The notes beneath the pieces were generated by a model. The model saw nothing but the letters and a program-made list of their open reading frames with translations. It did not search any database and was not told the DNA's origin. From an uncultured Lentisphaeria bacterium (GTDB lineage Bacteria; Verrucomicrobiota; Lentisphaeria; Victivallales; Victivallaceae), in assembly GCA_903863035.1 (NCBI GenBank), contig CAIPAT010000426.1, forward strand, positions 23,104 to 87,103: DNA of 64,000 nucleotides, given 5' to 3'. Position 1 is the first letter of the stretch. Each line of letters opens with the position of its first letter. Of this stretch, positions 35,336-44,154 are shown piece after piece. Position numbers and translations under genes: made by a program.

Positions 35336-36103
35336 TTACATTCCAGTCGGAATATCAATAAATTCGCAATCAATACCGAATTTGTTTTTAACTTTTTCCA
35401 TAACTGCCAGCACCCCTGGTTTTTCCGAACAGTAATGGCCGAGCGCAATTACAGGCATGCCGGTTTCTTTGATATGATGGTAACTTGAATGCCCTATTTC
35501 GCCGGTTATCAGACAATCAAGCTTCTCCGCATAGGCGGATAATACGCCATCCAGACCGCCGCCTCCGGAAATAATTCCAACACTGGAAACTTTCTTTGCG
35601 CCATTAAAGATCACAGCTTTGCATCTGAGTTCCTTTTCGAAGATCTCCGCCAGAGCTGTTGCGTTTTGCGGTGAGGGCAGGATGCCTGAAACGCCTATCG
35701 GGTTGCCGTCATATACAAAAAACATTTTTCTTTTTTTCAATCCAATCATGTCCGCCAGTCTGGCGTTGTGCCCCAGTCCGGCATGTGCGTCCAGCGGCAG
35801 ATGCACCGCGTAAAATGAAATCTGATTGCGAAAAAGCACACTCAGCCGTTTGCCGACAAGCCCGTCAAACCGCTTCGGTTCGCCACCCCAGCTGATACCG
35901 TGATGGACAAGAACAAAGTCCGCTTTCTTTTCGGCGGCCTTTTCAAATAATTCAAGCGAAGCATCAACGCTGAAAAACGCCTTTTTGACCTTGGCGCAAG
36001 CTTCGACCTGAAGCCCGTTATTGGAATGATCTCCGGCAAAAGTTTTCAAATCCAGCAGATCGTTCAGATATTCAGTTAACTCAGTTACGGATACTACTGC
36101 CAT
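35336..36103 (-). CDS. Nif3-like dinuclear metal-centre protein
   Basis: This 255-residue protein belongs to the Nif3/YbgI family. The metal ligands are visible in 'VLVHHGISWGG' (HH pair), 'HLPLDAHAGLGHNARLA', and 'ALGHYCSEKPG' near the C-terminus; 'DHSNNGLQVE' near the start is also typical. The biochemical role is not firmly known, although it is often annotated as GTP cyclohydrolase I type 2. The start at 36103 is preferred because AAAGGA lies upstream; the ATG at 36121 has no ribosome-binding site. Confidence 0.88.
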   Translation of the reverse strand: MAVVSVTELTEYLNDLLDLKTFAGDHSNNGLQVEACAKVKKAFFSVDASLELFEKAAEKKADFVLVHHGISWGGEPKRFDGLVGKRLSVLFRNQISFYAVHLPLDAHAGLGHNARLADMIGLKKRKMFFVYDGNPIGVSGILPSPQNATALAEIFEKELRCKAVIFNGAKKVSSVGIISGGGGLDGVLSAYAEKLDCLITGEIGHSSYHHIKETGMPVIALGHYCSEKPGVLAVMEKVKNKFGIDCEFIDIPTGM

Positions 36104-36126
36104 CGCAACAGTTCCTTTCATTAGAA

Positions 36127-37074
36127 TTACATGGATGTTTTGCCGCTATCTTTTAATATAAACCGGTTGCTGATGACTTTCCAGCGCAGTTCAGCGGAAG
36201 TTCGCTCCAGGATGTAATCCGTCAGCCCTGAAGTGTCACCGCATTTGCCGGCTATTGCTTTGATTTCCTGTCTGGTGCAGCGGAACAGTATCGGCTCCGG
36301 AATCGCGCCAGGAATCGCCAGCAGGGCTTGGCGGGCCTTGTAAAAACAGTTTCTCGCAAGCTGGTTTCTGAACAGCATGAACGCCGGGCAGGCCAGCGCG
36401 ATAATCCAGAATATCCAGACCGGCATTCTGAGGCTGGTAAAAGTATCCACCAACTGCACTGCCAGCAGCAGCATGACCGGCAGGACAAAAAGCAGGGCGT
36501 CAAGCTGTGTCCTGAAGCAATTGCCGAGATAACGCCTGATTCTGCTCGGCGCTGTCTGATAAGCGAAAAATTCTTCAAAGACGAAATCTTTCAGCGGACT
36601 TCTGGCCGCATGGCAAAGCTCATGCGCCAGCAACTCCTCGCGCCGGTAAATAAACCACCGTTTCCGGGTGGCAAAGTTTTTCCTTATAAGAAACACGGTG
36701 AGATAATCTTCAGGAATGTGAATCGCACAGCCTCCCCACAGCAGCCCGACGCTTTTGGAAAGAAAAAAACCAGGGACCCAGTTGATGGAAAAATGATATA
36801 GTTTTTCAGTTACCGCAGATGCTTCCTGAATTATTTCATCACCGATGCGGTCTTTCTCATGAAGCGTAAAATCTTCAAATAAATCGAATTCGCCTTTTTC
36901 TGCGATAGTACGGTTAAAATCGGCAAAAGACATCAAATGTGAACAGAGGCGGTTTTTAAATTCGGAAAAATTTTCGCCTGGTTTAGCTATGATTCCGGCA
37001 GCATCCAGTTCGGACAGCGCTTGCAGGTCATCTTCCTGAAGGCGGTCGAGCATTTCCGGCGTTAAAGACTGCAT
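36127..37074 (-). CDS. Membrane-associated zinc metallopeptidase-like protein
   Basis: This 315-residue protein has a zinc-binding HExxH in 'LLAHELCHAARSP' (about residue 150) followed by 'FEEFFAYQTAPSRIRRY', where a glutamate could be the third ligand, as in gluzincins. Two or three membrane helices follow (about 190-245, with 'LLFVLPVMLLLAVQLVD' and 'FWIIALACPAFMLF'). The soluble N-terminal part is acidic. I do not recognise a named family; peptidase activity is inferred from the motif only. A GGGGA site precedes the ATG, and it lies between ricT and the Nif3-like gene on the same strand. Confidence 0.72.
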   Translation of the reverse strand: MQSLTPEMLDRLQEDDLQALSELDAAGIIAKPGENFSEFKNRLCSHLMSFADFNRTIAEKGEFDLFEDFTLHEKDRIGDEIIQEASAVTEKLYHFSINWVPGFFLSKSVGLLWGGCAIHIPEDYLTVFLIRKNFATRKRWFIYRREELLAHELCHAARSPLKDFVFEEFFAYQTAPSRIRRYLGNCFRTQLDALLFVLPVMLLLAVQLVDTFTSLRMPVWIFWIIALACPAFMLFRNQLARNCFYKARQALLAIPGAIPEPILFRCTRQEIKAIAGKCGDTSGLTDYILERTSAELRWKVISNRFILKDSGKTSM

Positions 37075-37128
37075 TTTATATAATCCCCGTCGGAGTCATA
37101 GTTTAAAGAACGTCTGGCGAGATTTTGC

Positions 37129-38016
37129 TCAATCTTCCAGTTTTCTGATAGCTTCATCGTTTTCATCCAGTTCAGGCTCGATGACTACTTTCTTCCCGAT
37201 CTTGAATTTTTCCGGATAAACAACGCGCACTTCGCTGCGGTGACAGCAGAGAACATTACCGCTCTCCTCCATGTGGACGACAACTTGCTGCGTCAAAAGA
37301 TTGCGGTCGCAGATCTTGCCGCGGCCTTCCTTGCACTCGCACATGTCGCCGCGCCGCGGCATAGTCTTTTCCAGTTCCAGATAACCTTCATGTTCATATT
37401 TGAGACAGCACTTGAGTCTGCCGCAGGCCCCGGAAATGGTACTCGGCGTCAGTGACAGATCCTGGTCTTTAGCCATTCTCACGTTTATGGAGGCAAATTC
37501 AGTAAGGAAACGGTGACAGCACAACTCCTGTCCGCAGATACCGAGGCCGCCGTGTATGGCGGTTTCGTCTCTTACCCCGATCTGTCTCAGTTCGATACGG
37601 GTATTCAATGTCTGCGACAGTTCTTTTACCAGTTCCCGGAAGTCCACACGTCCTTCAGCCGTGAATTGCACAGTAATAAGTTTGCCGTCAAAAGAATAGT
37701 GCGCATTCAGCAGTTTCATCGGCAGTTTCAGGGTTTCAACATGCTTCTGAGCCGTGCGGTACGCGGATTTAGAACGCATTTCGTTCTCATGCGCGATGCT
37801 TTTATCATGAACTGTAGCTTTTCGCAGAATTTTAGGAGTATCTTTTTTCGCGGACTCACTGGCTATTTCGCCTTTGACCCGGATGACCTTGCCGTAATCC
37901 TGATAAAAGTCTTTTCTGATCACACACCAGTCATCAACTTTCAGCTTAAGGTTATCCGGGGATCGCGCCGCGTATTTGGCACCGCAATCCAATTGTACTA
38001 TATATAGAGATTCCAT
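37129..38016 (-). CDS. ricT: PSP1-domain protein, RicT/YaaT-like
   Basis: This 295-residue protein matches the PSP1 C-terminal domain family represented by Bacillus RicT. The cysteine-rich signature is clear: 'GLGICGQELCCHRFL' and 'SGACGRLKCCLKYE', with further cysteines in 'DMCECKEGRGKIC'. In Bacillus, RicT works with RicA and RicF in an iron-sulfur-bearing complex that affects RNase Y and sporulation; no partners are nearby and the role here is unknown. Nothing more than the family can be claimed. AAAGG precedes the ATG. Confidence 0.88.
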   Translation of the reverse strand: MESLYIVQLDCGAKYAARSPDNLKLKVDDWCVIRKDFYQDYGKVIRVKGEIASESAKKDTPKILRKATVHDKSIAHENEMRSKSAYRTAQKHVETLKLPMKLLNAHYSFDGKLITVQFTAEGRVDFRELVKELSQTLNTRIELRQIGVRDETAIHGGLGICGQELCCHRFLTEFASINVRMAKDQDLSLTPSTISGACGRLKCCLKYEHEGYLELEKTMPRRGDMCECKEGRGKICDRNLLTQQVVVHMEESGNVLCCHRSEVRVVYPEKFKIGKKVVIEPELDENDEAIRKLED

Positions 38017-38424
38017 ATCGTTAAAGGCCTTTCATTATTTTCATTCGCGTTAATATAGCAGTAAACCCATGACAGGCAAATATATCTTCTACATATAACC
38101 CGATTTACACTGGTGGAAGAGTGCGACAGGATGACTGCACATAATGATTCCGGGCATTCCTGACACCCCATTCCATCATTTGGCACCCCGCCGGCGAATA
38201 AAACCGGACAGCCGTCCTTCCGGAGACATTAGAGTGTCGTTGAGCAAAGCTATTTTCAGTTTTGCAATTATTCTGGACACATTCCGGACACTTGTGTGCA
38301 GAATGATTCCGGTGCAGTGTTCTCGCTCCGCTAGAGGCTCTGATCCATCGTCCGACACTGACGGGTACTACAACAAAACGCATTTTGGATACTTGTTCCA
38401 TATATTATAAATGTATTAAAGCTT
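38017..38424. other. Gene-free gap between ricT and the sugar cluster
   Basis: These 408 bases hold no credible gene; the frames present lack ribosome-binding sites and protein-like composition. A 10-mer, atgattccgg, occurs at 38144-38153 and 38303-38312, and several short imperfect stems occur (for example CCGG-TCCGG near 38205-38222). I see no recognisable RNA or mobile element. Confidence 0.4.
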
Positions 38425-39438
38425 TTATGGCGCAGTCGTGTAGGTTTTATTGTTTTTCCAGGCGCAGTGATTGCAGGCTGGACAATTGCCGTCGGCGATT
38501 TCGCGGCGGAATTTTTCTGAAATCTCATTATTGAAGATTTCAATTAAATTGTTATTCCGGACATTGCCGGCTTTGAAGTCATAAAAATCTGTACAGTACA
38601 GCACGTCGCCGTTGTAGGCGACGTGCAGACGGCGGAACGGCGCCAGGCAAAACGGCAATGCGGCAGCAGCGCCATGCGGCAAATACTCTACTTCTGTTGA
38701 AAAACGCCGATTATTAATATCACGCTGCAAGATATCAGCACTTCTGTCAAGCTTATTCAGATAATCCGCCACATCATCTTTCGCCCAGGAATCAATGGCT
38801 GTCGCATCCATGCCAAAAGTTGTTTTCAACCAGTTTTTGTATGCCGCGCATTCGGCGGATGACAGATAAATCAGCTTTTGCAGAATTATTTTATCCGGGT
38901 CCAGCTTTTCCAGCATATACGGTATTTCCGGCAGGATTTCAACGTTGTCCGGAGAAATTACCGTCATAAAGATTATTCGGGCAGTTCCGCCATGCAGCAG
39001 TTTTAAATTGGCGTCAACCTTGTCGAATACTCCATGGCCGCGAATCCGGTCATGCATTTCGCGCGGCCCGTCAATGGAAATATAGACCGTTTTGAAGCTG
39101 TACTTGATTAATTCGGCGAAGCGGTCAATCAACACGCCGTTAGTAATTAAGCTCAATTGGAACTGGCAGACTTTCAAATATTCAACGATTGCTTTAAACT
39201 CCGGATACACCAGCGGTTCTCCGCCCCAGAGTATGATCTCCGGCGAAATACCGGATGTTTTACGGTGCTCGATCAGCTGGTCAATGACCCCGCGCCATTC
39301 GTCAAAACGCATGTCGGTATCGGCGCTGCCGGAGAAAAATCCTTTTCTGCCCCACTGTCCGCAGAAGTAACAACGCAAATTGCATTGCCGCGTGAGTTGC
39401 AGATGGACCATTTCGATTTCTTTCTCCGGCAGAACCAT
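38425..39438 (-). CDS. Radical SAM protein with SPASM-like C-terminus
   Basis: This 337-residue protein has the radical SAM cluster motif CxxxCxxC in 'QCNLRCYFCGQWG' (about residues 18-25), 'LWGGEPLVYPEF', and a C-terminal part typical of SPASM or twitch domains: 'CLAPFRRLHVAYNGDVLYC' followed by 'CPACNHCAW', able to bind further Fe-S clusters. Such enzymes modify peptides, proteins or small molecules. It follows the GH57-like gene by four bases, its ribosome-binding site lying inside that gene's end, so it is co-translated with it. The substrate is unknown; no precursor peptide gene is seen nearby. Confidence 0.85.
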   Translation of the reverse strand: MVLPEKEIEMVHLQLTRQCNLRCYFCGQWGRKGFFSGSADTDMRFDEWRGVIDQLIEHRKTSGISPEIILWGGEPLVYPEFKAIVEYLKVCQFQLSLITNGVLIDRFAELIKYSFKTVYISIDGPREMHDRIRGHGVFDKVDANLKLLHGGTARIIFMTVISPDNVEILPEIPYMLEKLDPDKIILQKLIYLSSAECAAYKNWLKTTFGMDATAIDSWAKDDVADYLNKLDRSADILQRDINNRRFSTEVEYLPHGAAAALPFCLAPFRRLHVAYNGDVLYCTDFYDFKAGNVRNNNLIEIFNNEISEKFRREIADGNCPACNHCAWKNNKTYTTAP

Positions 39439-39442
39439 ATTG

Positions 39443-40834
39443 TTATTCTCCGAAATAATTAAACGCCATGAGTTTTGTTTCTATCGCCCGGATCTGGCTG
39501 TTCATCAGTTCCGGTGAATACAATGCCCGCAGATTGGCAATGCCGTGTTTCAGCATGGCCCGGCGGATCGCTTCATTGGCGGTATACATATCATCAATGG
39601 ATTCCCGGACATTGAATCTGCCCGGCGAGGTCGGGGCAGGGGGCCAGCGGGAGTCAGAAACATAAGCGCTGGTTACCGCTTTAAACGCCTCGTTCAGATC
39701 GGCGTCCAGCGCTCCCAGTTGTTGTTTCAGTCTGGCGGCTACGTCTTTTATGCCGGTAAAGATCGAAAAACACACCGGATCCATGATTCTGGAATACTCG
39801 GTATTGGTCCAGGCTTTGGCGGTGCCGCCATGCCACGCCGCGCCGTTTTCGATGCAGTCAACATAATCATTGGCAAACACGTTTGTCGAAGAAGCGATCA
39901 CTTCCGACGGCGTGCTGAATTCGTAGCCGCATTTAACTGCCATGTCCAGCAGTTGTTTGAATCTGGTGACACTCTCCGGTTCGTGTTCGAAAAATCTGGC
40001 CTGGTTGAACTGTTTTACATAAAAATATGCGGAAGTGCCGATATATTCGGCATCCTCGGCATACGGCATGATAAAACTGCCGCTGACGGCAATACGCTGT
40101 TTCCAGTTTTCCAGTATGGTGCGCAGTTCATCAACATTTACCGGTTCGCTGCGCATTCCCTCGGTGGCACCCATCAGGAACCAGAGCATCGGATTAGCCA
40201 TACAGTCGGAGCGGAAAATCATGTTCAGTCCATTCGCGGCTTTGGACGGATTGGTGATGAATTTCAGAAATTCCGGCTTGTCCTGGATGTACTGTTCAAT
40301 TTTGAACAGATGGTTCTTGTTGCTGTGTCCCTGCACGTCATAGGTGAGGCCGGTAGCCTTCCGGATTTCCTCAAATGAAAGCAGCAGCGAATCAGCGTCC
40401 ATGACCAGCGAATCGAAGCCGGCCGCCTTATACACTTCCGGCACATAGGAAGCCCAGCCGCACTCCGGATTCCAGCCGACGGCCGGCCTTACTCCGACGT
40501 ATTTTTCCCAGATGTCCAGAGCGTAACGCAATGAATCCAGGCAGATTTCCGGCGAAATATTACTGAGCATGAAATGAATGTATGGCGAGGAAACCGGTTC
40601 AAGCTTGCCTTCCGCCACCAGCTGCTTCAGTTTAGCCAGCACTTCGGGCGCCTGTTCCGCCATCAGCTCAATAGTCCGTCCGGACGCCTCAAAGGCGATC
40701 CGGTAGTCGCCGGCAAGCACCACGTCGAACAGTTTTTCGTAGGAATTCTTCATGACCCATTGCCGTTTTTCCGGTTTGAGTTGCGAATACTGAATATTCG
40801 CATGCGGCATGAACACAATTTTCGGTTTTGACAT
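39443..40834 (-). CDS. Glycoside hydrolase family 57-like protein
   Basis: This 463-residue protein shows the GH57 layout: 'FMPHANIQYSQL' at the start (region 1), 'VGWNPECGWASYVPEVYKAAG' with E124 as the likely nucleophile, and 'MPYAEDAEYIGTSAY' with D261 as the likely acid/base (matching the D-x-E-x-x-G motif), then a helical C-terminal part. GH57 enzymes are alpha-glucan amylases, branching enzymes or 4-alpha-glucanotransferases. No signal peptide is seen, so it is cytoplasmic. It belongs to the LacI-regulated cluster. The overall similarity to characterised GH57 enzymes appears moderate, so the substrate is open. Confidence 0.75.
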   Translation of the reverse strand: MSKPKIVFMPHANIQYSQLKPEKRQWVMKNSYEKLFDVVLAGDYRIAFEASGRTIELMAEQAPEVLAKLKQLVAEGKLEPVSSPYIHFMLSNISPEICLDSLRYALDIWEKYVGVRPAVGWNPECGWASYVPEVYKAAGFDSLVMDADSLLLSFEEIRKATGLTYDVQGHSNKNHLFKIEQYIQDKPEFLKFITNPSKAANGLNMIFRSDCMANPMLWFLMGATEGMRSEPVNVDELRTILENWKQRIAVSGSFIMPYAEDAEYIGTSAYFYVKQFNQARFFEHEPESVTRFKQLLDMAVKCGYEFSTPSEVIASSTNVFANDYVDCIENGAAWHGGTAKAWTNTEYSRIMDPVCFSIFTGIKDVAARLKQQLGALDADLNEAFKAVTSAYVSDSRWPPAPTSPGRFNVRESIDDMYTANEAIRRAMLKHGIANLRALYSPELMNSQIRAIETKLMAFNYFGE

Positions 40835-41029
40835 TTTTACTCCCGTTGGTTTGACCTGAATAATTCATAAACTAATGGCGCAATACTGCAATCTGCTCAA
40901 AGTAAAGTTCCCGCCGGGGGCTTTGCTGTAACGCCGTTGCAGCAGCAGCTTCGTCAAGCGCTTTCTTTTTGAGCATATTTTCGCCTTGCATACATTCTTT
41001 ATGAACAATCCAGGTTAAGTTTTTTTATT

Positions 41030-41863
41030 CTAAATACCGAATTTTCTTAAGAATTGCAATGAGCGGCGACAACCGTCTTCAATATCTTCGACATTTTCAT
41101 ATTCGATCAGCGCCGGACCGTCGTAATCCGCCATCGCCAGCAGCAGCGTCCGCCAGTCCATGGCGCTTTCGCCGCAGGCGGCCGGGCGGACACTGTCCGA
41201 ACCCGCCGGAATAAAGTCCTTGAGATGCGCATAAACGATGCGGTCTTTTAATTGAATGTAGATTTCCTCCGGATGTTTTATCCCGGCAGCATAAAGATTG
41301 GCCGGATCAAAAGTTATTTTGATTGATTCCGGCAGTTCCGCCATCATTTTCTGAAGTGTTGCCGGATGCGACGAAGTGCTGTAAAAATGTATTACGCCAT
41401 CCGCGGCGGCGGTCACTCCGCCATGCGTTTCAATGGCCGGAGTGATGCCTTTTGCCGCGGCATACTCCGCAACCTGGCGCAGACAGTCAATCATAACGTT
41501 CCAGCGGTCGCCGGTCACATCCGCCACTGGTGAAAATCCGGCGAAAACCCGCAGGCGCTCCGCTCCGACTTCGCCGGCAATGTCAATGACCCGCTTTACT
41601 GACTCCAACTGTTTCAGATTATCGGTCTTTTCCGGCAGGGTAAAGTCATTGCCGGTCGACGCGCAATTCAGGCTTATGCCGTAACCTTTGAACAACTTAC
41701 GGATTTCGGCTATTTTGCCGGCCGATGCGTCAAGTTGCAGGGCGTCATTATGATGTCCGGCAATACTCAGTTCCAGCAGGTCAAGTCCCAGCTTTCCGGT
41801 TATCTCAAGCTGTTTTTCGAGCGGAGTTTCTCTGAACCCCCATGCGGCTAATCCTAAATGCAT
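41030..41863 (-). CDS. Sugar phosphate isomerase/epimerase (AP endonuclease 2 superfamily)
   Basis: This 277-residue TIM-barrel protein has 'LGLAAWGFRETPLEKQLEI' at the start, 'DLLELSIAGHHNDA', 'LRVFAGFSPVADVTGDRW', 'GITPAIETHGG' and 'KITFDPANLYAAGI' with metal-binding E, H and D residues, and 'YAHLKDFIPAG'. Such proteins isomerise or epimerise keto sugars or inositols using a divalent metal. It lies 15 bases after the dehydrogenase gene, so the pair may act in turn: oxidation of a polyol or sugar, then isomerisation. The actual substrate is unknown. Confidence 0.82.
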   Translation of the reverse strand: MHLGLAAWGFRETPLEKQLEITGKLGLDLLELSIAGHHNDALQLDASAGKIAEIRKLFKGYGISLNCASTGNDFTLPEKTDNLKQLESVKRVIDIAGEVGAERLRVFAGFSPVADVTGDRWNVMIDCLRQVAEYAAAKGITPAIETHGGVTAAADGVIHFYSTSSHPATLQKMMAELPESIKITFDPANLYAAGIKHPEEIYIQLKDRIVYAHLKDFIPAGSDSVRPAACGESAMDWRTLLLAMADYDGPALIEYENVEDIEDGCRRSLQFLRKFGI

Positions 41864-41878
41864 GTTCGCCTCTCTTAA

Positions 41879-42928
41879 TTATTGATTTTCCCAGTCTAAG
41901 ACTATTTTAAAGACGTTGTCGCCATGCTGCGCCTTATATTCGTAGGCTTCCGCGCATTTCCGCGCAGGCCATACTTCCACCGGCAGACCGGAAGTGTCAA
42001 ATTTACCTTCGCTCATCCATTGCAGAATCTGCTCTTTGCAGTCAGGTCCCAGCGCACAGGTCATGGTGATGGTGCAGTTCTTGGTAAACCAGTGGTTATA
42101 AGCATCCATGACAATCCGTCCGGGATAATCACCTTGCAAATGGATATGCGCCGGCTCATCGTCGCGGTCCCAGCCGCCATCTTTGATATAGCGGTGCAAA
42201 TGACCGACTATCTCTGTATTGCCCGAACATTCGATCAGCTTATCCGCCTTTTTGCCGCCGGTTATCGCCGATAATTCCTTTTCGGCATTTTCCACGCTCA
42301 GCACATGGTCTGCGTATTTTTGGGCAATTCCGCGACGGTATTCGCTGCGTTCAATGCATATCGTTTTCAGGCCTGGTTTTAGAATTTTAAGGATTTGCAG
42401 AGCACTGACGCCTACCATCCCCGCACCGATTACGACTACCGTTTCGCCATCCCGGAGATTCAACCGTTTTATGCCTTTCAACGCCACGCACGGCAGATAT
42501 GCCAGCACGGCATCCCGGTCTGAAACATTGTCCGGGATTTTTACCATATAATCAAACGGCGAAGGTGCAGTAAACGAATCTTTTACCACGAATTCCGAGC
42601 TGCCGCCCCAGGCCGCGCAGAGATTGCCGAAGTAGCGGCATTCGTTAATCATCACCCGGTCGCCGACCGCAAAACCCTTTGCAGCCTGCCCGGCATGTAC
42701 AATCCGTCCGGCATTTTCATAACCGGGCACACAAGGATAGTACAATGATTCTGCCGGCTGCAAGCCCAGCCATGTCTTCATGTCTGTGCCGCTGCTGATC
42801 CCGCTCATGGCTGTCTGCGCAACATAACTGTCCGGGCGTAATTCCGTAAGTTCGATTTCCCGGAATGACACCTGTCGCGGACGTTCAATTACGATCGCCA
42901 TACTTTTGCGATATTTTTCGTTCGACAT
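41879..42928 (-). CDS. Zinc-type medium-chain dehydrogenase
   Basis: This 349-residue protein is a medium-chain dehydrogenase/reductase. It shows 'VPGYENAGRIVHAG' (GHE motif region with Y replacing H), 'VGDRVMINECRYFGNLC', and the NAD-binding Rossmann motif 'VVVIGAGMVGVSALQILK' (about residues 165-182). The four-cysteine structural zinc lobe is not evident. Members oxidise polyols or sugar derivatives, for example sorbitol-like substrates. It is the first gene after the LacI regulator (54 bases downstream), so probably the lead enzyme of a sugar-responsive operon. Confidence 0.85.
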   Translation of the reverse strand: MSNEKYRKSMAIVIERPRQVSFREIELTELRPDSYVAQTAMSGISSGTDMKTWLGLQPAESLYYPCVPGYENAGRIVHAGQAAKGFAVGDRVMINECRYFGNLCAAWGGSSEFVVKDSFTAPSPFDYMVKIPDNVSDRDAVLAYLPCVALKGIKRLNLRDGETVVVIGAGMVGVSALQILKILKPGLKTICIERSEYRRGIAQKYADHVLSVENAEKELSAITGGKKADKLIECSGNTEIVGHLHRYIKDGGWDRDDEPAHIHLQGDYPGRIVMDAYNHWFTKNCTITMTCALGPDCKEQILQWMSEGKFDTSGLPVEVWPARKCAEAYEYKAQHGDNVFKIVLDWENQ

Positions 42929-42981
42929 CTCTCAGCCTTTCCTGCAAAACATGTTTAGCAGTTTTTGATATTTTTGCTGTT

Positions 42982-43998
42982 TCAGGCAGACTGCCTGATG
43001 ATTAATTCGCTTTTCAGAATTAAATGCTTGTATTCGCCGCCATTGATTGACCCCATCAAGGTTTCAAAAGCTTTCTCTCCGAGCAGACGGGGGCGGTTGT
43101 CAAAAGTTGTCAGCGCCGGCGAGAAGTAACGTCCCAGCGAAATATTATCTCCGCCGGCTACGGCAATGTCCTGTGGCACCTTGAATCCTGACTCATGCAG
43201 GCCAAGCACTGCGCCGATTGCCATAGCGTCATTGGCACAGACGACCGCATCCGCGTGATTTTTCTTATTACTGAAGAATTCTTTGACTATTTTATTGGCC
43301 TTTGACTCGTTAAAATCGCCCATGAAAAAATTCTCATCAGGAAATTCTATCTGATTATTCTGCAACGCCGCTTTGAATCCGTTATAGCGTTCCGTTCCTG
43401 GATAGCTTGATTCCGTACCGCCCAAATAGATGAAGCGGCAGCACCCTTGTTTAAGCAAATATTCAGTTAAGTGATAAGACATTTCAAAATTATCTATATT
43501 AACGCTCGATATATCTGATACCGGGGCAATGCCGATCCCTGCAACATGTCGGTTTTCAGCAGCAAATACTCTTTTCCAGGCTTCAGGAATCCGGAACCCG
43601 TAATATATCAGGCCGGCTATCTCTTTGTTGCGAAAACTATTAAATATTTCCTGATCATCTATACCCTCGCGATATATTCTCACGGAAAAACCGAATCCAG
43701 CTTTTTCCGATGCAATTGCGATTCCACCCAGAATTTGAGCAATATTAAATTCAGACAGCGGACTTTCCTCGCCAATATTCTCGCCCGGTTCCAGTAATAC
43801 TCCGATATTTTTGACCAGTTTCTGATTCATGCGCTGGGCATGAATATTCGGCAGATAATTAATTTTCCTGCAGTAATTCTTGACCTTCTCTTCGGTCTCG
43901 GAACTAATCCGGCTCTTCTCTGCCTTGCCGCTGAGAATTAAGGACACTGTCGCTTTGCTGACTCCGAGATCCTTTGCGATTTTATCCAATGAATACAT
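42982..43998 (-). CDS. LacI-family transcriptional regulator
   Basis: This 338-residue protein has the LacI N-terminal helix-turn-helix ('LDKIAKDLGVSKATVSLILSG', residues 4-24), a hinge around 'NIGVLLEPGENIGEESPLSE', and a periplasmic-binding-protein-like effector domain with 'DAVVCANDAMAIGAVLGL', 'GGDNISLGRYFSPALTTFD' typical of sugar repressors. It is expected to repress the co-oriented sugar cluster. Its own promoter carries a palindrome (44033-44042), so autoregulation is likely. The sugar ligand is unknown. Confidence 0.92.
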   Translation of the reverse strand: MYSLDKIAKDLGVSKATVSLILSGKAEKSRISSETEEKVKNYCRKINYLPNIHAQRMNQKLVKNIGVLLEPGENIGEESPLSEFNIAQILGGIAIASEKAGFGFSVRIYREGIDDQEIFNSFRNKEIAGLIYYGFRIPEAWKRVFAAENRHVAGIGIAPVSDISSVNIDNFEMSYHLTEYLLKQGCCRFIYLGGTESSYPGTERYNGFKAALQNNQIEFPDENFFMGDFNESKANKIVKEFFSNKKNHADAVVCANDAMAIGAVLGLHESGFKVPQDIAVAGGDNISLGRYFSPALTTFDNRPRLLGEKAFETLMGSINGGEYKHLILKSELIIRQSA

Positions 43999-44032
43999 AT
44001 ACAGCCAATTCTAATTATTAATTTATTCCGCA

Positions 44033-44066
44033 AAACTAGTTTAACACAACTTTTAATTTTTGTCAA
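44033..44066 (-). promoter_or_regulatory. Promoter of the LacI gene with overlapping palindrome
   Basis: Read on the minus strand, TTGACA (44061-44066) is followed after 17 bases by TAAACT (44038-44043). The -10 overlaps AAACTAGTTT (44033-44042), a perfect ten-base palindrome that could be the LacI operator. Confidence 0.6.
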
Positions 44067-44154
44067 TACCCTAATCGAAAAATTATTATCAGAATAGAAA
44101 AATCGCGACAGTGTATAAATCCGTCGCGCTGTTAAAGGCTTTTGTTTCAGTTTT

